This document shows positions 1 through 10,989 of a stretch of DNA of 25,371 nucleotides, piece after piece. Source of the stretch: Plantago elongata (Eukaryota; Streptophyta; Magnoliopsida; Lamiales; Plantaginaceae). A model generated the notes under the pieces. That model had not been told where the DNA came from and ran no database searches. It saw only the letters and a program-made list of their open reading frames with translations. The DNA is taken from the NCBI GenBank assembly GCA_036897095.1, contig JAYMSP010002242.1, positions 1 to 25,371 on the forward strand. The letters run 5' to 3'. The position numbers and the translations under genes are program-made. Position 1 is the first letter of the stretch; each line of letters starts with the position of its first letter.

Positions 1-137
1 AACCTCGACCTCTCCCAAACCCTCACCTTCACCCAAACCCTCCTCCACTCCCGCGGCACCATCTTCTTCTCCGGCGTTGGAAAATCCGGCTTCGTCTCCC
101 AGAAAATCTCCCAAACGCTCGTCTCTCTTGGATTCCG
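1..137 (+). pseudogene. SETH3/KdsD-like arabinose-5-phosphate isomerase fragment (SIS domain), 5' partial
   Basis: Read from base 1, the sequence gives 45 codons of an SIS sugar-isomerase domain, including [20 protein letters not shown], the phosphosugar-binding start of plant arabinose-5-phosphate isomerase (SETH3/KdsD family). The enzyme interconverts ribulose-5-phosphate and arabinose-5-phosphate, the first step towards KDO. Homology stops after ...SLGFR: a TGA follows at 139-141 and nothing later in the window matches the family. The break coincides with a possible splice donor (GTGAAG at 138), so this may be a real exon end in phase 2 rather than a nonsense mutation. The N-terminus lies outside the window. 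The next exon-like sequence downstream is RAD23, not SETH3, so the isomerase is at best truncated here. It could be a pseudogene fragment, a captured gene piece or the 5' part of a chimera. Confidence 0.8.
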
Positions 138-514
138 GTGAAGGCGTATTATGGGTTATTATGGTTTCAAGTTTTTCAACCCATTTACAAGCCTAGGGTG
201 AAGGCGTGAAGCCTTGAAGCCGTGGAAATGTGGAGACTGACTGCAGATTCAATTTTTCACTAATAAATTTGTAGTAGCGGATTGACTGCGGATTCAATTG
301 CATTTAACGGTTTTCTTTTGGTTTTTTAATTAAATCTCCGGTTCCGGTTCCGGTTTCAAATCTCATGGTTCGGTTGCGGATTTGAACCCAAATGCTAATA
401 AAATGGTTTGGTTTGGTTTGGTTGAGATCCATTGACAAGCCTAGGTATAATAAGAAGAGTTATTTTTTTTGTTTAAGATCTTATTGAGATATTTCATGTG
501 TACAAACTTTGTAG
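138..514. repeat. Repeat-like spacer between the SETH3 fragment and RAD23
   Basis: No coding signal. A 17-bp sequence, CCATTKACAAGCCTAGG, occurs at 181-197 and 429-445 in the same orientation with one mismatch. Between the copies are a CCGGTT triplication (338-355), a GGTTTGGTTTGGTTTGG run (404-420) and two related copies of a GACTGC(A/G)GATTCAATT motif. This composition resembles non-autonomous hAT-type debris common in plants, but no matching opposite terminus or target duplication was found, so the class is a guess. The 3' end (about 500-514) looks like a splice acceptor, ...CTTTGTAG, for the RAD23 exon at 515. Confidence 0.5.
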
Positions 515-1977
515 TCCGCAATCAGCTCCGGAGTCTGAAACAGTTCCTGCTCCTACTGTGGCATCGTAAGTACAATAGATCTTTTTTCAAACTCTCTGTG
601 TGGCTTTCAAAATCTATCACTGATTGCAATTTTATTATTTCTTTCAAGCAGCTTGACAGATGATGTCTATGGTCAAGCAGCATCAAGTCTTGTTGCTGGA
701 AGTAACTTGGATACCACTGTGCAACAAATTCTAGATATGGGTGGCGGAAGCTGGGATCGAGATACAGTTATCCGTGCACTCCGTGCTGCATTTAACAATC
801 CTGAGAGAGCTGTTGAATATCTTTATTCTGTGAGCCTCACTTCTCCTGATACCTTGTTTTAATATCGTGATGTGCTTTAAGCATACATATTTTACATCTA
901 GGCTTGCAAAGGATGTCCTAATTGTTTGTGGGATAATAAATAAAATGGAGGATAATTGTTATTCCAGGGCATCCCGGAGCAAGCAGAAGTTCCTCCCGCT
1001 GTTGCTCAAGCTCCTGCTGCTGGGCAACCTGTGAACTCTTCAACTCAGCCTGCACAGCCAGCTGCACCTACAACTGGACCCAATGCCAATCCACTAGATC
1101 TGTTTCCTCAGGTTGTCATTTTCTCTTAGATGCCATAAAACTTTTTTGATGAGCAAAAGGGACAGAAAGATACATAATTAATCAATCTCCTTCATTTGAG
1201 CCAGGGTCTCTCAAATATGGGTTCAAATGCCGGTGCAGGGAACTTAGATTTCTTGCGGAACAGTCCACAGGTATTGAGCTTTCTCCTATTCACGATTGTC
1301 TGTTAGAAATATTTCTCTTGTTCACTTCTCAGTTTAAAGAACAAAATTGTCCACAGTTTCAAGCCCTTCGAGCAATGGTACAAGCAAATCCTCAAATCTT
1401 GCAGGTATTGTTACACTCTCCTATTTACTGGTGTCAGTTTACTTGTGATAATGCTGATTTTTAGCTTTTGGTGTTGTTTATCGTCTGCAGCCTATGCTTC
1501 AAGAATTGGGAAAGCAAAATCCACAACTTGTACGAACAATTCAAGACCATCAGGCTGACTTCCTACGCCTAATAAATGAACCTGCTGAAGGGGGGGATGG
1601 GGAGGGGTAAGTAGTTCACTAATCAAGTATGAGTTTCCGTTATATTTCTGTTACGTGCATTTCATATGAACTGATATCACCATGTGTTTGTAGAAATATA
1701 TTGGGACAGCTTGCTGAAGCAGTGCCCCAGTCTGTGGCTGTCACACCAGAAGAGCGGGACGCAATCGAACGTGTAAGCTTTACCTTGTCCACCACGGTAT
1801 TCCTATCCCACCTGATTTTTGGTTATTAATTAAAAAACACGGTTGCAATTTATCTTGCAGCTTGAAGCAATGGGATTTGATCGAGCTCTGGTGTTGCAAG
1901 TATTCTTTGCGTGCAACAAGAACGAGGAATTGGCTGCCAATTACCTACTGGATCACATGCATGAGTTCGACGAATGA
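515..1977 (+). CDS. RAD23: RAD23 ubiquitin receptor, C-terminal two thirds (UBA1 - XPC-binding - UBA2), lacking the N-terminal UBL
   Basis: Eight GT-AG exons join in one frame: 515-565, 652-829, 968-1111, 1205-1270, 1357-1404, 1491-1606, 1694-1772, 1861-1977. They give 265 aa plus TGA. Seen in order: a Pro/Ala linker; UBA1 ([20 protein letters not shown] ... AVEYLYSGIP); a P/A/Q linker; the STI1/XPC-binding repeat ([20 protein letters not shown] ... HQADFLRLI); and UBA2 ([20 protein letters not shown] ... [13 protein letters not shown]). RAD23 proteins shuttle ubiquitinated substrates to the 26S proteasome and stabilise XPC/RAD4 in DNA repair. Plant RAD23 is usually near 380 aa, so roughly 115 N-terminal residues including the UBL are missing. 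The first base of the 515 exon completes a codon begun upstream. No RAD23 start or UBL is visible upstream; the nearest coding sequence is the SETH3 fragment. Every exon present is undamaged, so it is either recently truncated or expressed as a fusion. Confidence 0.9.
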
Positions 1978-2642
1978 AGTGGTTTAGACTTTAGTGCTCT
2001 CAAGTATTCTTTTCGGTGCTCATGTGGGAATTTTTTATTTACCATGTGGTTTAGATATATTTTTCAGCGACTTTTTCCTGAACGACGCTAGGAGAGATGT
2101 TGAAAATTTCGGTCTCTCTTATGTTTTAGTGTCAGAAAATTTCGGCCTATAACCTCAGAATGTCTCTGTTTTCTGCCGTTTCATTCTCTTGACCCTTCCC
2201 TTCTTAAATTTGTGCTGCTTTTCTTGGCTCAGAAGATTATTGTTGAGCGCAATTAATTCCAAGTCTCCGGAAATGTATATCTAAACTCCAATCATCATTC
2301 AGATCGATAATCAATCATAATATAAAGTGATTTGAAAATTTATCAATTAAAATCTAAATAAAGAACGTCTTTGCTTTCTCAATACAGTTACAGGACCTCC
2401 AGTAAATAAGCAAAAACTAGGTAGAATAGAGTAAACAGTCTTCATATAGTATGAGATAAATGATGACGATCTGGTGAACCAGAGCTGCTATTAGTGTTTC
2501 GAATGGAGGTGTCAAAGTAGTATATCAGCGAACCCAACTTATGCTACTGTGTTCTACAATGTATCCCTGGATGAATTTTTGGCATACTAGCCAATCCATT
2601 TCTCAATCTGATGGTCACAGAAATCAATACAGGCCTAAAGAG
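1978..2642. other. Convergent 3' flanks of RAD23 and ATR3
   Basis: This 665-base gap separates the RAD23 stop (+) from the ATR3 stop (-). It should hold both 3' UTRs and poly(A) sites. The RAD23-proximal half is T-rich on the plus strand and the ATR3-proximal half is A-rich. No reading frame of note or repeat was seen. Confidence 0.6.
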
Positions 2643-5600
2643 TTAAGACCATGCTTCAACATGGTACTTGCCAGCTCTTTCGAGAGCTCGAATCCACCTA
2701 ACTGCTGATTCTTTTGGAACCCGACTTTCAGTGCAAACAATGTCCTGAAATGCTGATAATACATCAGCAGGCATTTTATTTGCAGATCCAGCAACATAAA
2801 CGGCAGCACCCTGAGTAAGCAGGCTCCATATCTTGGTGCTGAGTTCCCGCATCTTGTGCTGTACATACACTTTCTGAGGTTGGTCTCTCGAAAACGCAAC
2901 ACAAAATCCCCCGCCTTTGTCTTCTGAAAGCACTCCACCTTCTTGCGAGTGCAACAGCCAAAAATCACGGTACAGAAAATCGTCCTTGTTTCTACATCCA
3001 AAAAAGAATAGGACTGGTGCAGTTGGAATAGATTTACTCTGTAAAGCACGTTCCTCTACAAAACCATGGAAAGGTGCACATCCGGTTCCAGGTCCAATCA
3101 GAATAAGAGGAAGTGAAGGTGGTGGGGGAGGAAGTGAACCCTTCTTAAACCACACTGGTACAAGCACCCCTGTTCAAACTGATTGTAAGCTAAAAGCACA
3201 AATAGACGAGAACTAGGACTTTGAGTAACACACGGGACTATAGGTGACAAATACCTATACAAATTTGTGCCAATGCCACGTGCTAGTGTAAAACTCCCAA
3301 TCTTTTGTTTTCTTTTCCTTTAACTTTAAAACTCTACTCCAAAATTAACTTCCTTAAGAAATTCAGAGAGATTTTGCTGGAAAAGACATTTCCAGAACCA
3401 TGTCTGGTTAAAGATTTCTAAAAATATGATTTCTACAATAAATTTAACACTAGAGTTTGTGCGAGTTGTGAATAACACATGGACAGTGATGCATTTCAAC
3501 AATGTGTAGGGAAGGCTAATATTGAAGAAGGAACTTACCTTGCTGAGGATCAAGACCAGCCAGCCATGACGAACAAAGACCCACACGCTTTCTCTTGTAT
3601 GGTGTAGTCCATGCAACAGTGCTTACTGTTAAGTGCACTTGATTTGGATGAGCTGCATGTGAGGAAGAAATGGAGAAGGCTCTTGTCTGTAACCGAGGAA
3701 CCAGCTGCACCAACCATTCAAACGGCATCTGGAGAGAAGGAAAATCACCTAGTACCTGCTCTACAGAAACAGGAGAGTATTAGTGTGAGACAATTGATAA
3801 TTATGCAACTGTGTCAATTTTAGTGCACTCAGTTTTAGGGGAACGCACCAACATCAGTCAAGGAAATCCACAAAATAGTAAAACACACGGATACAAAACT
3901 GAACCAGCTAAGCAATAACGAATGCTTCTTGGTTTATCACTTTCAATTCTTAAAGTTAAAACCTTGAATATAGGTCCATACCAAAATATACATGAGAAAC
4001 TGCAGTTAACCCCATTCTACCGGCCTCATCACAATTTACAAGTACTGACCAAGTATCTAACATCAATAGAAATATGACAAATGCACCCTTCCCCTCCCCA
4101 ACCCTCTCTTTTCTCCCCTAAGTGAAGTTGACATGATTTTGAATACTAAAATGTCAGAGGTTAAACTGAGGAGCAGTACACATTGTTTCTGAGCATTAAT
4201 ATCATAATAGAAACAAAATTTAAAGGGCTCTTCATGTGATATAATGCTGTGGTGATTTATTGATAACACATGTTTAGAGAAATATCAACATTGTTTTCAA
4301 ATTTAGACAATGTAAAGGCCCCACAGAAGTATGCAATTTCACTGACAGGATTTAAATTATTTTCACTGTAAGAAAATGACGCAATTATTTTCTTATTGAC
4401 AAGATATTCAGGGAACTTGACACAATTTACCGCAATCATTTTTCATAACTCATACTCTACCATTACCTCCAAAACCGTTCGTCGTTCCTTCTGGTTATAT
4501 TGGTATAAATCATCTCTTCCTTCAGGTGAGGCAAAATATTGAAGTCTTTCCTTCTCATGTTCAGCAGAGGCAAAATAACTTGCCACCTGAAGAAAATGAT
4601 TGTTGTTTTGGTCCAAATTTATGACAAAAATGATGCATGAAGTTGAAGTTATGGAATTGATAAATTGTTAAGTAGCTACAAGTTTACAGCTTGAATACAT
4701 CAACCTGATTGATAGGAAGACGAATATAAGCAAAAATCCTATGGTACCTCAAAGAAATATCGTCGAGGGGAAGCGGATGCAATATCCATTGTCAACTCCA
4801 CAAAAGATTTTAGCTTCACCAGGTTAAATGGACTCATAACACCATTCTCCTTATTCCTAGGTTGTACCTGTGAAAACATATTGTTGGAATAGTTAATAGT
4901 AAAATAATTTAGGCGTTTAGTTAAGAGGTCAATAAAGCAGCTCTGGAGATAAACAACATCCATGCACAGTTTCTCATGGATACAGAATAACCTTAGGAAA
5001 AAAAAGAAAAACAATAGTGCTTGGGGTCTGGGGTTCAGGGGAAAGTGCAGATTTTAAGTGAAGGATTTAAAAACTACACTGGTCATTAAATTCGGATAGA
5101 CCCAAGATATCTTTTGAGTTCTGATGGCATGGATATTGTGCTGTCACTCACAAGTTACAGGGACATCAATATAGAATCACTTGCAACTTCCGGAGTAGAA
5201 AGCTATTTAATGCATCATGCATGCTTAGCATAAAGTAAGATCACACAACACCAAGAAATGAATTTAGAGAACAACCTACAGTTATGTATGATTCGGGATT
5301 CAGATTACAACGTTGAATGAAAGTATCTACTGCAGCAGAACTCTGGCCAGGAAGGACCTCAAGAACATCACCAATTTCATAATCTATCAACTGCACAGTG
5401 AAAAAAGGAGTCCAGGAGAAAATTTCGAAGATATTAAACCATGACAGTGGTTGATGGAGAAACTTGAAATGGTTCAAGATCATTCAGCATGACTTACAGA
5501 TGAAACAGCCTCAAACTCAAGGTGGCGCACATCCTTCTCGTTTTCCATATTACTTAACTGCTTATTCACAACCTACATGAGCATAATAAAGAAGATCAGG

Positions 5601-8600
5601 AAAAATGAATAATTAGAGATTTATGGTTATGACAAATACTATGTTCAGATGGTTCTGGTTCATTTATTTCTGCATACAGTTTAAAGTGTCGGACAGACAG
5701 GTACAAATAAACTAGTTCACAGCAACATAAATTCTTATACAAGTCCAAGTAATTGACAACCATAAATTTACAGAATTCCTGCTTCTCAAACACTAAGGCT
5801 CCATAAACAACTAGAGCTAAGTTGAGAAGTGAGAACACAACACAATGAGTTTGTCCTTTTACGTCTGAGCCCAAACCAACCTCATGTGACCCTAATTAGA
5901 TTGACGTGGTAGCATCAACACAGCCGGATGAGTGTAGTAATGCATATCATCCGTTAGTCACCCTTAATTACAAGCAAAGACATATGATATGAGTCATTTT
6001 AATTGTTAAATGAACTACCACGGACTGTCTTTCAACTCCATTACGTGTATCATCATCGAGTGATGAATATTTGTAGTCCGGTTTTCACCAGCATGGAAAA
6101 TAAATGAAAAAAATTTGCTTTGGTTAATTTTTATTAGATCTATATACGACCATTCAACATGCAGCACTAAGTTTTAGTCAAGGATTTAATCACTGCCAAA
6201 TCTAATTTCTCTAAAATGCACTTCGTCAAAGACGTGCGATGGATAAAGTTGAGTTATTAATTATAAATATCAAGTGGTGCTCAATTATTTCAATGATGAC
6301 AACAAAAACAAAGCAAGATGTTAATAATACCATTTTCAGGAAGCAGTCAGGCTTGTTCTTTCCAGAAGATTTTGCAGGAGTCATCGAGCGTGCCCCCTCC
6401 ATTTGCATCATGAGATACTCTGAGTCTTCAAAATCAAAATATTTTATCATTGGTATTTACAGACTTTCAATGCAAATAGTAAGCAAGCAGTCGAAGCATC
6501 CAGTACCCTCCCAAATTTCATGTATCAAGAAGTAAACATGCAATAGTACAAACTTGTGGCTTGAGGTCTATGAATGATGAATCAATTTCAAGAATGAGAT
6601 CAAGTCCATTGCATTGTCTTTCAAAAAATTAAAGGCATTTTGAGCATTGTATCAGCAGAAAGTATGTATTATTTTCAATCAAAAAAAGGTTGCAGTAAAA
6701 GTCAAAGAAGCAATCAAACCTGTAGTAGTTGAAAGAGGTGGCACCTCTCCATTGCCTTGATGATATATAATTTGCACTTTAGGTTGATCAATTAAAGTTG
6801 AATCAGCTATCTCAAAATCAGGCCCTTTTGGAAGTAATTCGTGATTCTTTTCATACATAACTTTCCATAATGCAGACATCCATGGATCCAGAGCCCCTTC
6901 ATACCTAAAAATGAAATAATTATCTTGTGCCCACATTTTCCCTATAATGGCACACAGCCACACACAACAAAAATCCCATTGTTCTTGGTGAATGGAATCT
7001 AACATCGTCAGGATACCATAACATGATAAACAGATCTTCGTAAAGGTGTCATGGCATAAGTGAAAGATAAATGTTGATCACATGTTAACGCTATTGGGGA
7101 AGTGATCAGGCAAGGTAACACCTACACCGTGGTTCAGATTTTCTGTAACATTCTATAATCCAGAGAACTGCAAGTTGATCAAGCTCACTTATGAATTGAT
7201 GTTAAGACTCTATCTACTAAATAAGAGGAAGGGAAATAAAAAGACGTAATATAGAGAGCTCCAGAGAGAGACGAGAGATATTATAGTTGTCTAATCAATG
7301 ACATTAAGCATCGATGGTGAGTTAGACTTTATCGTGCATTGCCAAACATCCTCCATGCTAGTTTTCTCCAATCATAAGGCTTTTATAAGTTTTGAAGGTC
7401 TCTATTTAAACATAAGTTTTTTCATCACAAAGCACCCAGTAAGAAACCAGTCATTAATAATGGAGATTGTTAGTGCAGAACATATTTTAGCACTCTTCAT
7501 CACCAACAACATTTATATATAAAGAAGAGGATCTTTGTGTATTCTGTATGACATGAGTTATAATAAATTTGTTAAGTATCATATGGTACTAAGTATCTAT
7601 ACATGATATTGAAATTTTATACAGACATGTATAGCTTGCAATAGAAAAAATCTTACCCGGAAGGATGCTGGTCATCTCCCAGGCCTTTATCAATAATTGG
7701 CATTGCACCAAGATCCAATAGTCGTCTGTCAAGCTTCTTTGCCACAAACTGCAACAAGAGAACACTTTGTGATACACATGGATGAATATAAAACATCAAG
7801 GTAACCCGCCGAACTGTAACTTCCAAAAATGATGGAAGTTTCTGAAGATATCGTATGCCTAGAATTTTCAAGGGATTTTAATTTTACCAGGAAAAATTAG
7901 AACATTGGAGAGCTTATTAGTTACTACCTATCACATATTAACAGTTCCAATGTTTATTAAGTTTGTGATAGGTGATTACATTGTAGACATGCACATGAGA
8001 GGCAAACATGTCAACAAAATAATATCACGATAAGATGATATGTGGGCCGCATAATCATTACCTAGCCAAACTTTAAACTGAATTTGAAGTGTAAACGATG
8101 TGACCTGATAAACATACCGATACACAGACAGAAGATAGCATGCTATAAGCTGCAAAAAAGAATTTACATTGTACTTTTGGTAGCCCGAGTCACCCAGTCC
8201 AAAAACTGCATAGTTAACTCCTTTGAGCCACTCACTTGGCAAATTCTTTTGCAACAAATATCTCCAGAAAACCTGTAAGAAGTTGCAATTCAGATATAGA
8301 GTATGCAATCATAATCCATCAAAATGTGAAGTTGTATCGTTTGACTTCATAAAAGTACCTTCATGGATTGTGGATTTTCCCCCTGCCCCGTTGTTGCCAC
8401 CACAAAGACCACTGCCTTCTTGTTAGATAGGTCACTCTGGGTAAAAGAGACAGATTACGCATGATCAAATCACAATTCAATAGAAATAACAAGCTATGAT
8501 ATAATCATTCTTTTCCTGCAATCCTATCAAGCTTGGTAAATCATCTCATTACTGCCAACACAACATTGCCAATTTCATTGCAATCTATCCTTGAACATTT

Positions 8601-8839
8601 TCACATATACTCAACAACAGGAGATAATGAAGCAAAAGCTCCATATCTGTCCAAGACATAAAGAATGACACGAAACTCACAGGTCGGAAGTCATCAATAG
8701 AGATGACAGAAACAAAAGGGCAGCCCCGGCGTTCAGCTTCACGGCCAATCCGTTCTGCAGCATCAATTGCATTTCCTGTTTCGGAAGCGTACAGTACGAG
8801 GAGCTGATTGTCAAGCTTCCCCTCCATCGGACCAATCAT
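2643..8839 (-). CDS. ATR3: NADPH-dependent diflavin oxidoreductase 1 (ATR3/TAH18/NDOR1)
   Basis: Twelve GT-AG exons (high to low): 8839-8681, 8436-8359, 8272-8168, 7748-7657, 6904-6720, 6419-6331, 5572-5498, 5390-5280, 4867-4748, 4586-4467, 3755-3539, 3169-2643. They join to 625 aa; starting at the second ATG (8827) gives 621 aa, closer to the family's N-terminus. An in-frame TGA at 8845-8843 rules out an earlier start. Seen: a flavodoxin FMN domain (LLVLYASETGNAIDAAERIG; FGLGDSGYQKYN), an FAD-binding region (RAFSISSS; GLCSSWLA) and an NADPH-binding region (IGPGTGCAPFHGF; FFFGCRNKDDFLYRDFW; YVAGSANKMPADV), ending VEAWS. The family passes electrons from NADPH via FAD and FMN to the DRE2/anamorsin Fe-S protein in cytosolic Fe-S cluster assembly. 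The CRNKDDFLY stretch appears one residue shorter than I expect. Introns 3 (419 b), 4 (752), 5 (300), 6 (758), 10 (711) and 11 (369) hold nothing recognised. The gene looks intact. Confidence 0.95.
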
Positions 8840-9250
8840 GTTTCAACTTAATAAAGGCAATCTGTGTTGCATACAGTATAATGTGAATGAATCGATTGGC
8901 AGAACACAAAAGGAAGTCACAGACTCACAATCCTATTACTAGTAGCTTTCTACGGGCTATTATCAAGTTGGTATATGTTGGTAGTATAGTGATATAGACG
9001 ATTGTAATCGAAATTGAAGAGAACTAGAGAAGTAAATTACTATAAGCAAAGTGAATAGAAGAAAGCGAGGATCAGAAATTGAGAGAGTGGATGTTGTGCG
9101 TACATGTAGCGGCGAAATAGGTGGAGGATAATGAGACGCCGAACAAGCACTTTCCGGTAGCTTTCTGGGAGCTATGTCTCGTTGTTCTTATTTTCCGGCT
9201 GATTGAATTTGTCTGTTGCACCTCTGACCAGCTGAAAATATATAAGGCTT
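8840..9250 (-). promoter_or_regulatory. ATR3 5' leader and proximal promoter
   Basis: On the minus strand, this stretch upstream of the ATR3 start is TC-rich with several pyrimidine patches, as expected of a plant 5' UTR. It contains a plausible leader intron (donor-like GTACGC near 9101, acceptor-like ...CAACACAG near 8866). An in-frame TGA lies 3 bases upstream of the first ATG. No clear TATA box was identified. The leader intron is inference from splice-like motifs only. Confidence 0.4.
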
Positions 9251-9300
9251 GTTTGGTTCTCGATCAGCCAAGTTAAGGGTTGTAAAGGGATGCACCGATC

Positions 9301-9866
9301 AAATACACCATTCTTTCTATTGATTCATTTATCAAATTTTAACTAAGAAAAATTTAATAATGTTGAATAATTCTTATTAAATATAATTCTATTAATTAAC
9401 CATACAATAACTACCGAAATTTCACTTTTAAAATTTAATTTACTTATAGACTCGTTCAAGAAAAATGTTCACTCTATATACCAATATGTGGATGGCACTC
9501 CAAAGTGGAAATCAAAATGATATAGTAACAATTTAATTACTAGTTAATTATGTAATTGGTTATATGTTAATACTCCTATGTCATAAGGTAAAGTCACTTC
9601 AAATTCAGAGGTAAAGCTAATTATGTAAAATTACCTCAACTTTCTTCCATCATAGTTATACGAACATAGTTCAAGAAAACAAAAATAAAGAAGTTAAAGA
9701 AATTCATAGATACCTAGAACAGTTGAATGAAGGATTTGGAGAAACTTAAATTTTATAGGTAATTAATAGGATTATATTTAGTAAAAAATTATTTACCATG
9801 GTTAAATGTCTAACTACTTTGTTAGAATTTGACAAATGAACCAATAATAAGAATAATAGGGTATTT
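9301..9866. mobile_element. Inverted-repeat element of about 566 bp, MITE-like
   Basis: The left arm 9301-9343 (AAATACACCATTCTTTC...) and the reverse complement of 9821-9866 (AAATACCCTATTATTCTT...) align over about 43-46 bases with a 3-base gap and roughly 80% identity, sharing ATTCATTTRTCAAATTYTAAC. The interior is AT-rich and has no ORF. Long terminal inverted repeats around a non-coding core fit a non-autonomous DNA transposon. I could not identify a target-site duplication, and weak similarity continues outward (GATGCACC versus AATGTCCC), so the exact ends and superfamily are unknown. Confidence 0.5.
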
Positions 9867-10780
9867 TTGGGGACATTTAATGGGGTGGGCGATCCGCACC
9901 GCATACATACTAATCAATTTGAGGATTTAATTCGTTTCAATCCAAAAATCAAAATACTAAAAACATGTAATATGAAATCCCATACGGATTTTGCATAACG
10001 GTTTAGTTCAGATCGAATTTCTAAATTCAAACCTTTTGTACACTTGTGATCAAGTGATACTTTGATAACTCGAGTTCACTCGTTAATGTTTGAACTTGAA
10101 TTTAACTTGCATAATCTAATAAAAGGATGAGTAATTAGCCCTAATTTGTCCAACCACTTGAAAATCCACCATTTCTCAAAAAGTGTTGAGTAATAAGTGC
10201 ACAGTAAGTTGGGAATTTATTTTATTAACAGAGGTGCAGAACTATTTGTCCCAATCGAGTTATGTCGGAATTTTAAAGAAAGAAAGAACTTCACAAATTT
10301 CTTTTATTTTTCTCTTCCATATATACGTTTAGATGTGACTCAAATAACTGTATAATCTCTAGTTCTTCAATCTACTTGATTAATATAGAATTTCAAACAT
10401 TAACACCTTACATTTTATAATCAAACCGATTCATAGAAAAAGAAGTTATAGTCAAGCAGAATTTAATTTTAATCGTAAACTTTGTAAGTGTAATTACCAA
10501 TTAGAATAAGTGAAAATGGTTGTTACTAGTACTTAAACAACATAAGATGAATGTCTAGATGGATTTCAATCAACTATCACTATGTATACAATTAATTAAA
10601 CTCACGAAGAAGTCGGCTTGAATGACCATTACAAAGTACAAACAATTTAATCGGCAAAGAATTCCAAGAAGTTTAATCGGTATTTCAATCATTCTATATA
10701 GACCGTTTAATGCGGAACTCACTATTACCCATTTTGTAATACTTAGTAAGGTAATAACCACATATATTGGGGTCGTTCTG
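9867..10780. other. AT-rich intergenic spacer
   Basis: No gene found. The first part (9885-10020) starts with a short GC-rich stretch, GGGTGGGCGATCCGCACCGC, followed by sequence resembling dispersed plant repeat debris, but no ends can be defined. The remainder is AT-rich spacer with only short, unsupported reading frames. Confidence 0.5.
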
Positions 10781-10989
10781 TGAAGCTAGAATATCTCAAG
10801 GTGCTCAACATCAAATTAAAGTTCACCAGCACTCTAAAGGAAAAATCTAGCAAAAGCCCTAAACCTCCATTCTTCCCTCTCACTCTCCTTTCCATCACTT
10901 CGATCTCCTTTCTCTCGACCAGCTTTCAAACCCTCTAGCTGCTTCACTCTCCTTATCGATTTGCAGAGATCAGATACAATCCATCAGAA
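10781..10989 (+). promoter_or_regulatory. CCT6 promoter end and pyrimidine-rich 5' leader with a telo-box-like CCCTAAA
   Basis: CCCTAAA at 10857-10863 matches the core of the plant telo-box, common just upstream of transcription starts in highly expressed housekeeping genes. It is followed by a CT-rich leader (about 10864-10950: CCTCCATTCTTCCCTCTCAC...) running up to the CCT6 ATG at 10990. The telo-box role is inferred from position and sequence; no convincing TATA box was seen. Confidence 0.45.

Noticed and set aside
2624..3216. Several long open frames on both strands over the last ATR3 exon (for example 2917-3216 plus, 2624-3049 minus)
   Set aside because: They overlap the clearly homologous NADPH-binding exon in other frames and match no family.
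5596..5874. 92-codon minus-strand frame in ATR3 intron 6
   Set aside because: It lies between well-supported exons 6 and 7, has no family resemblance and no splice support.
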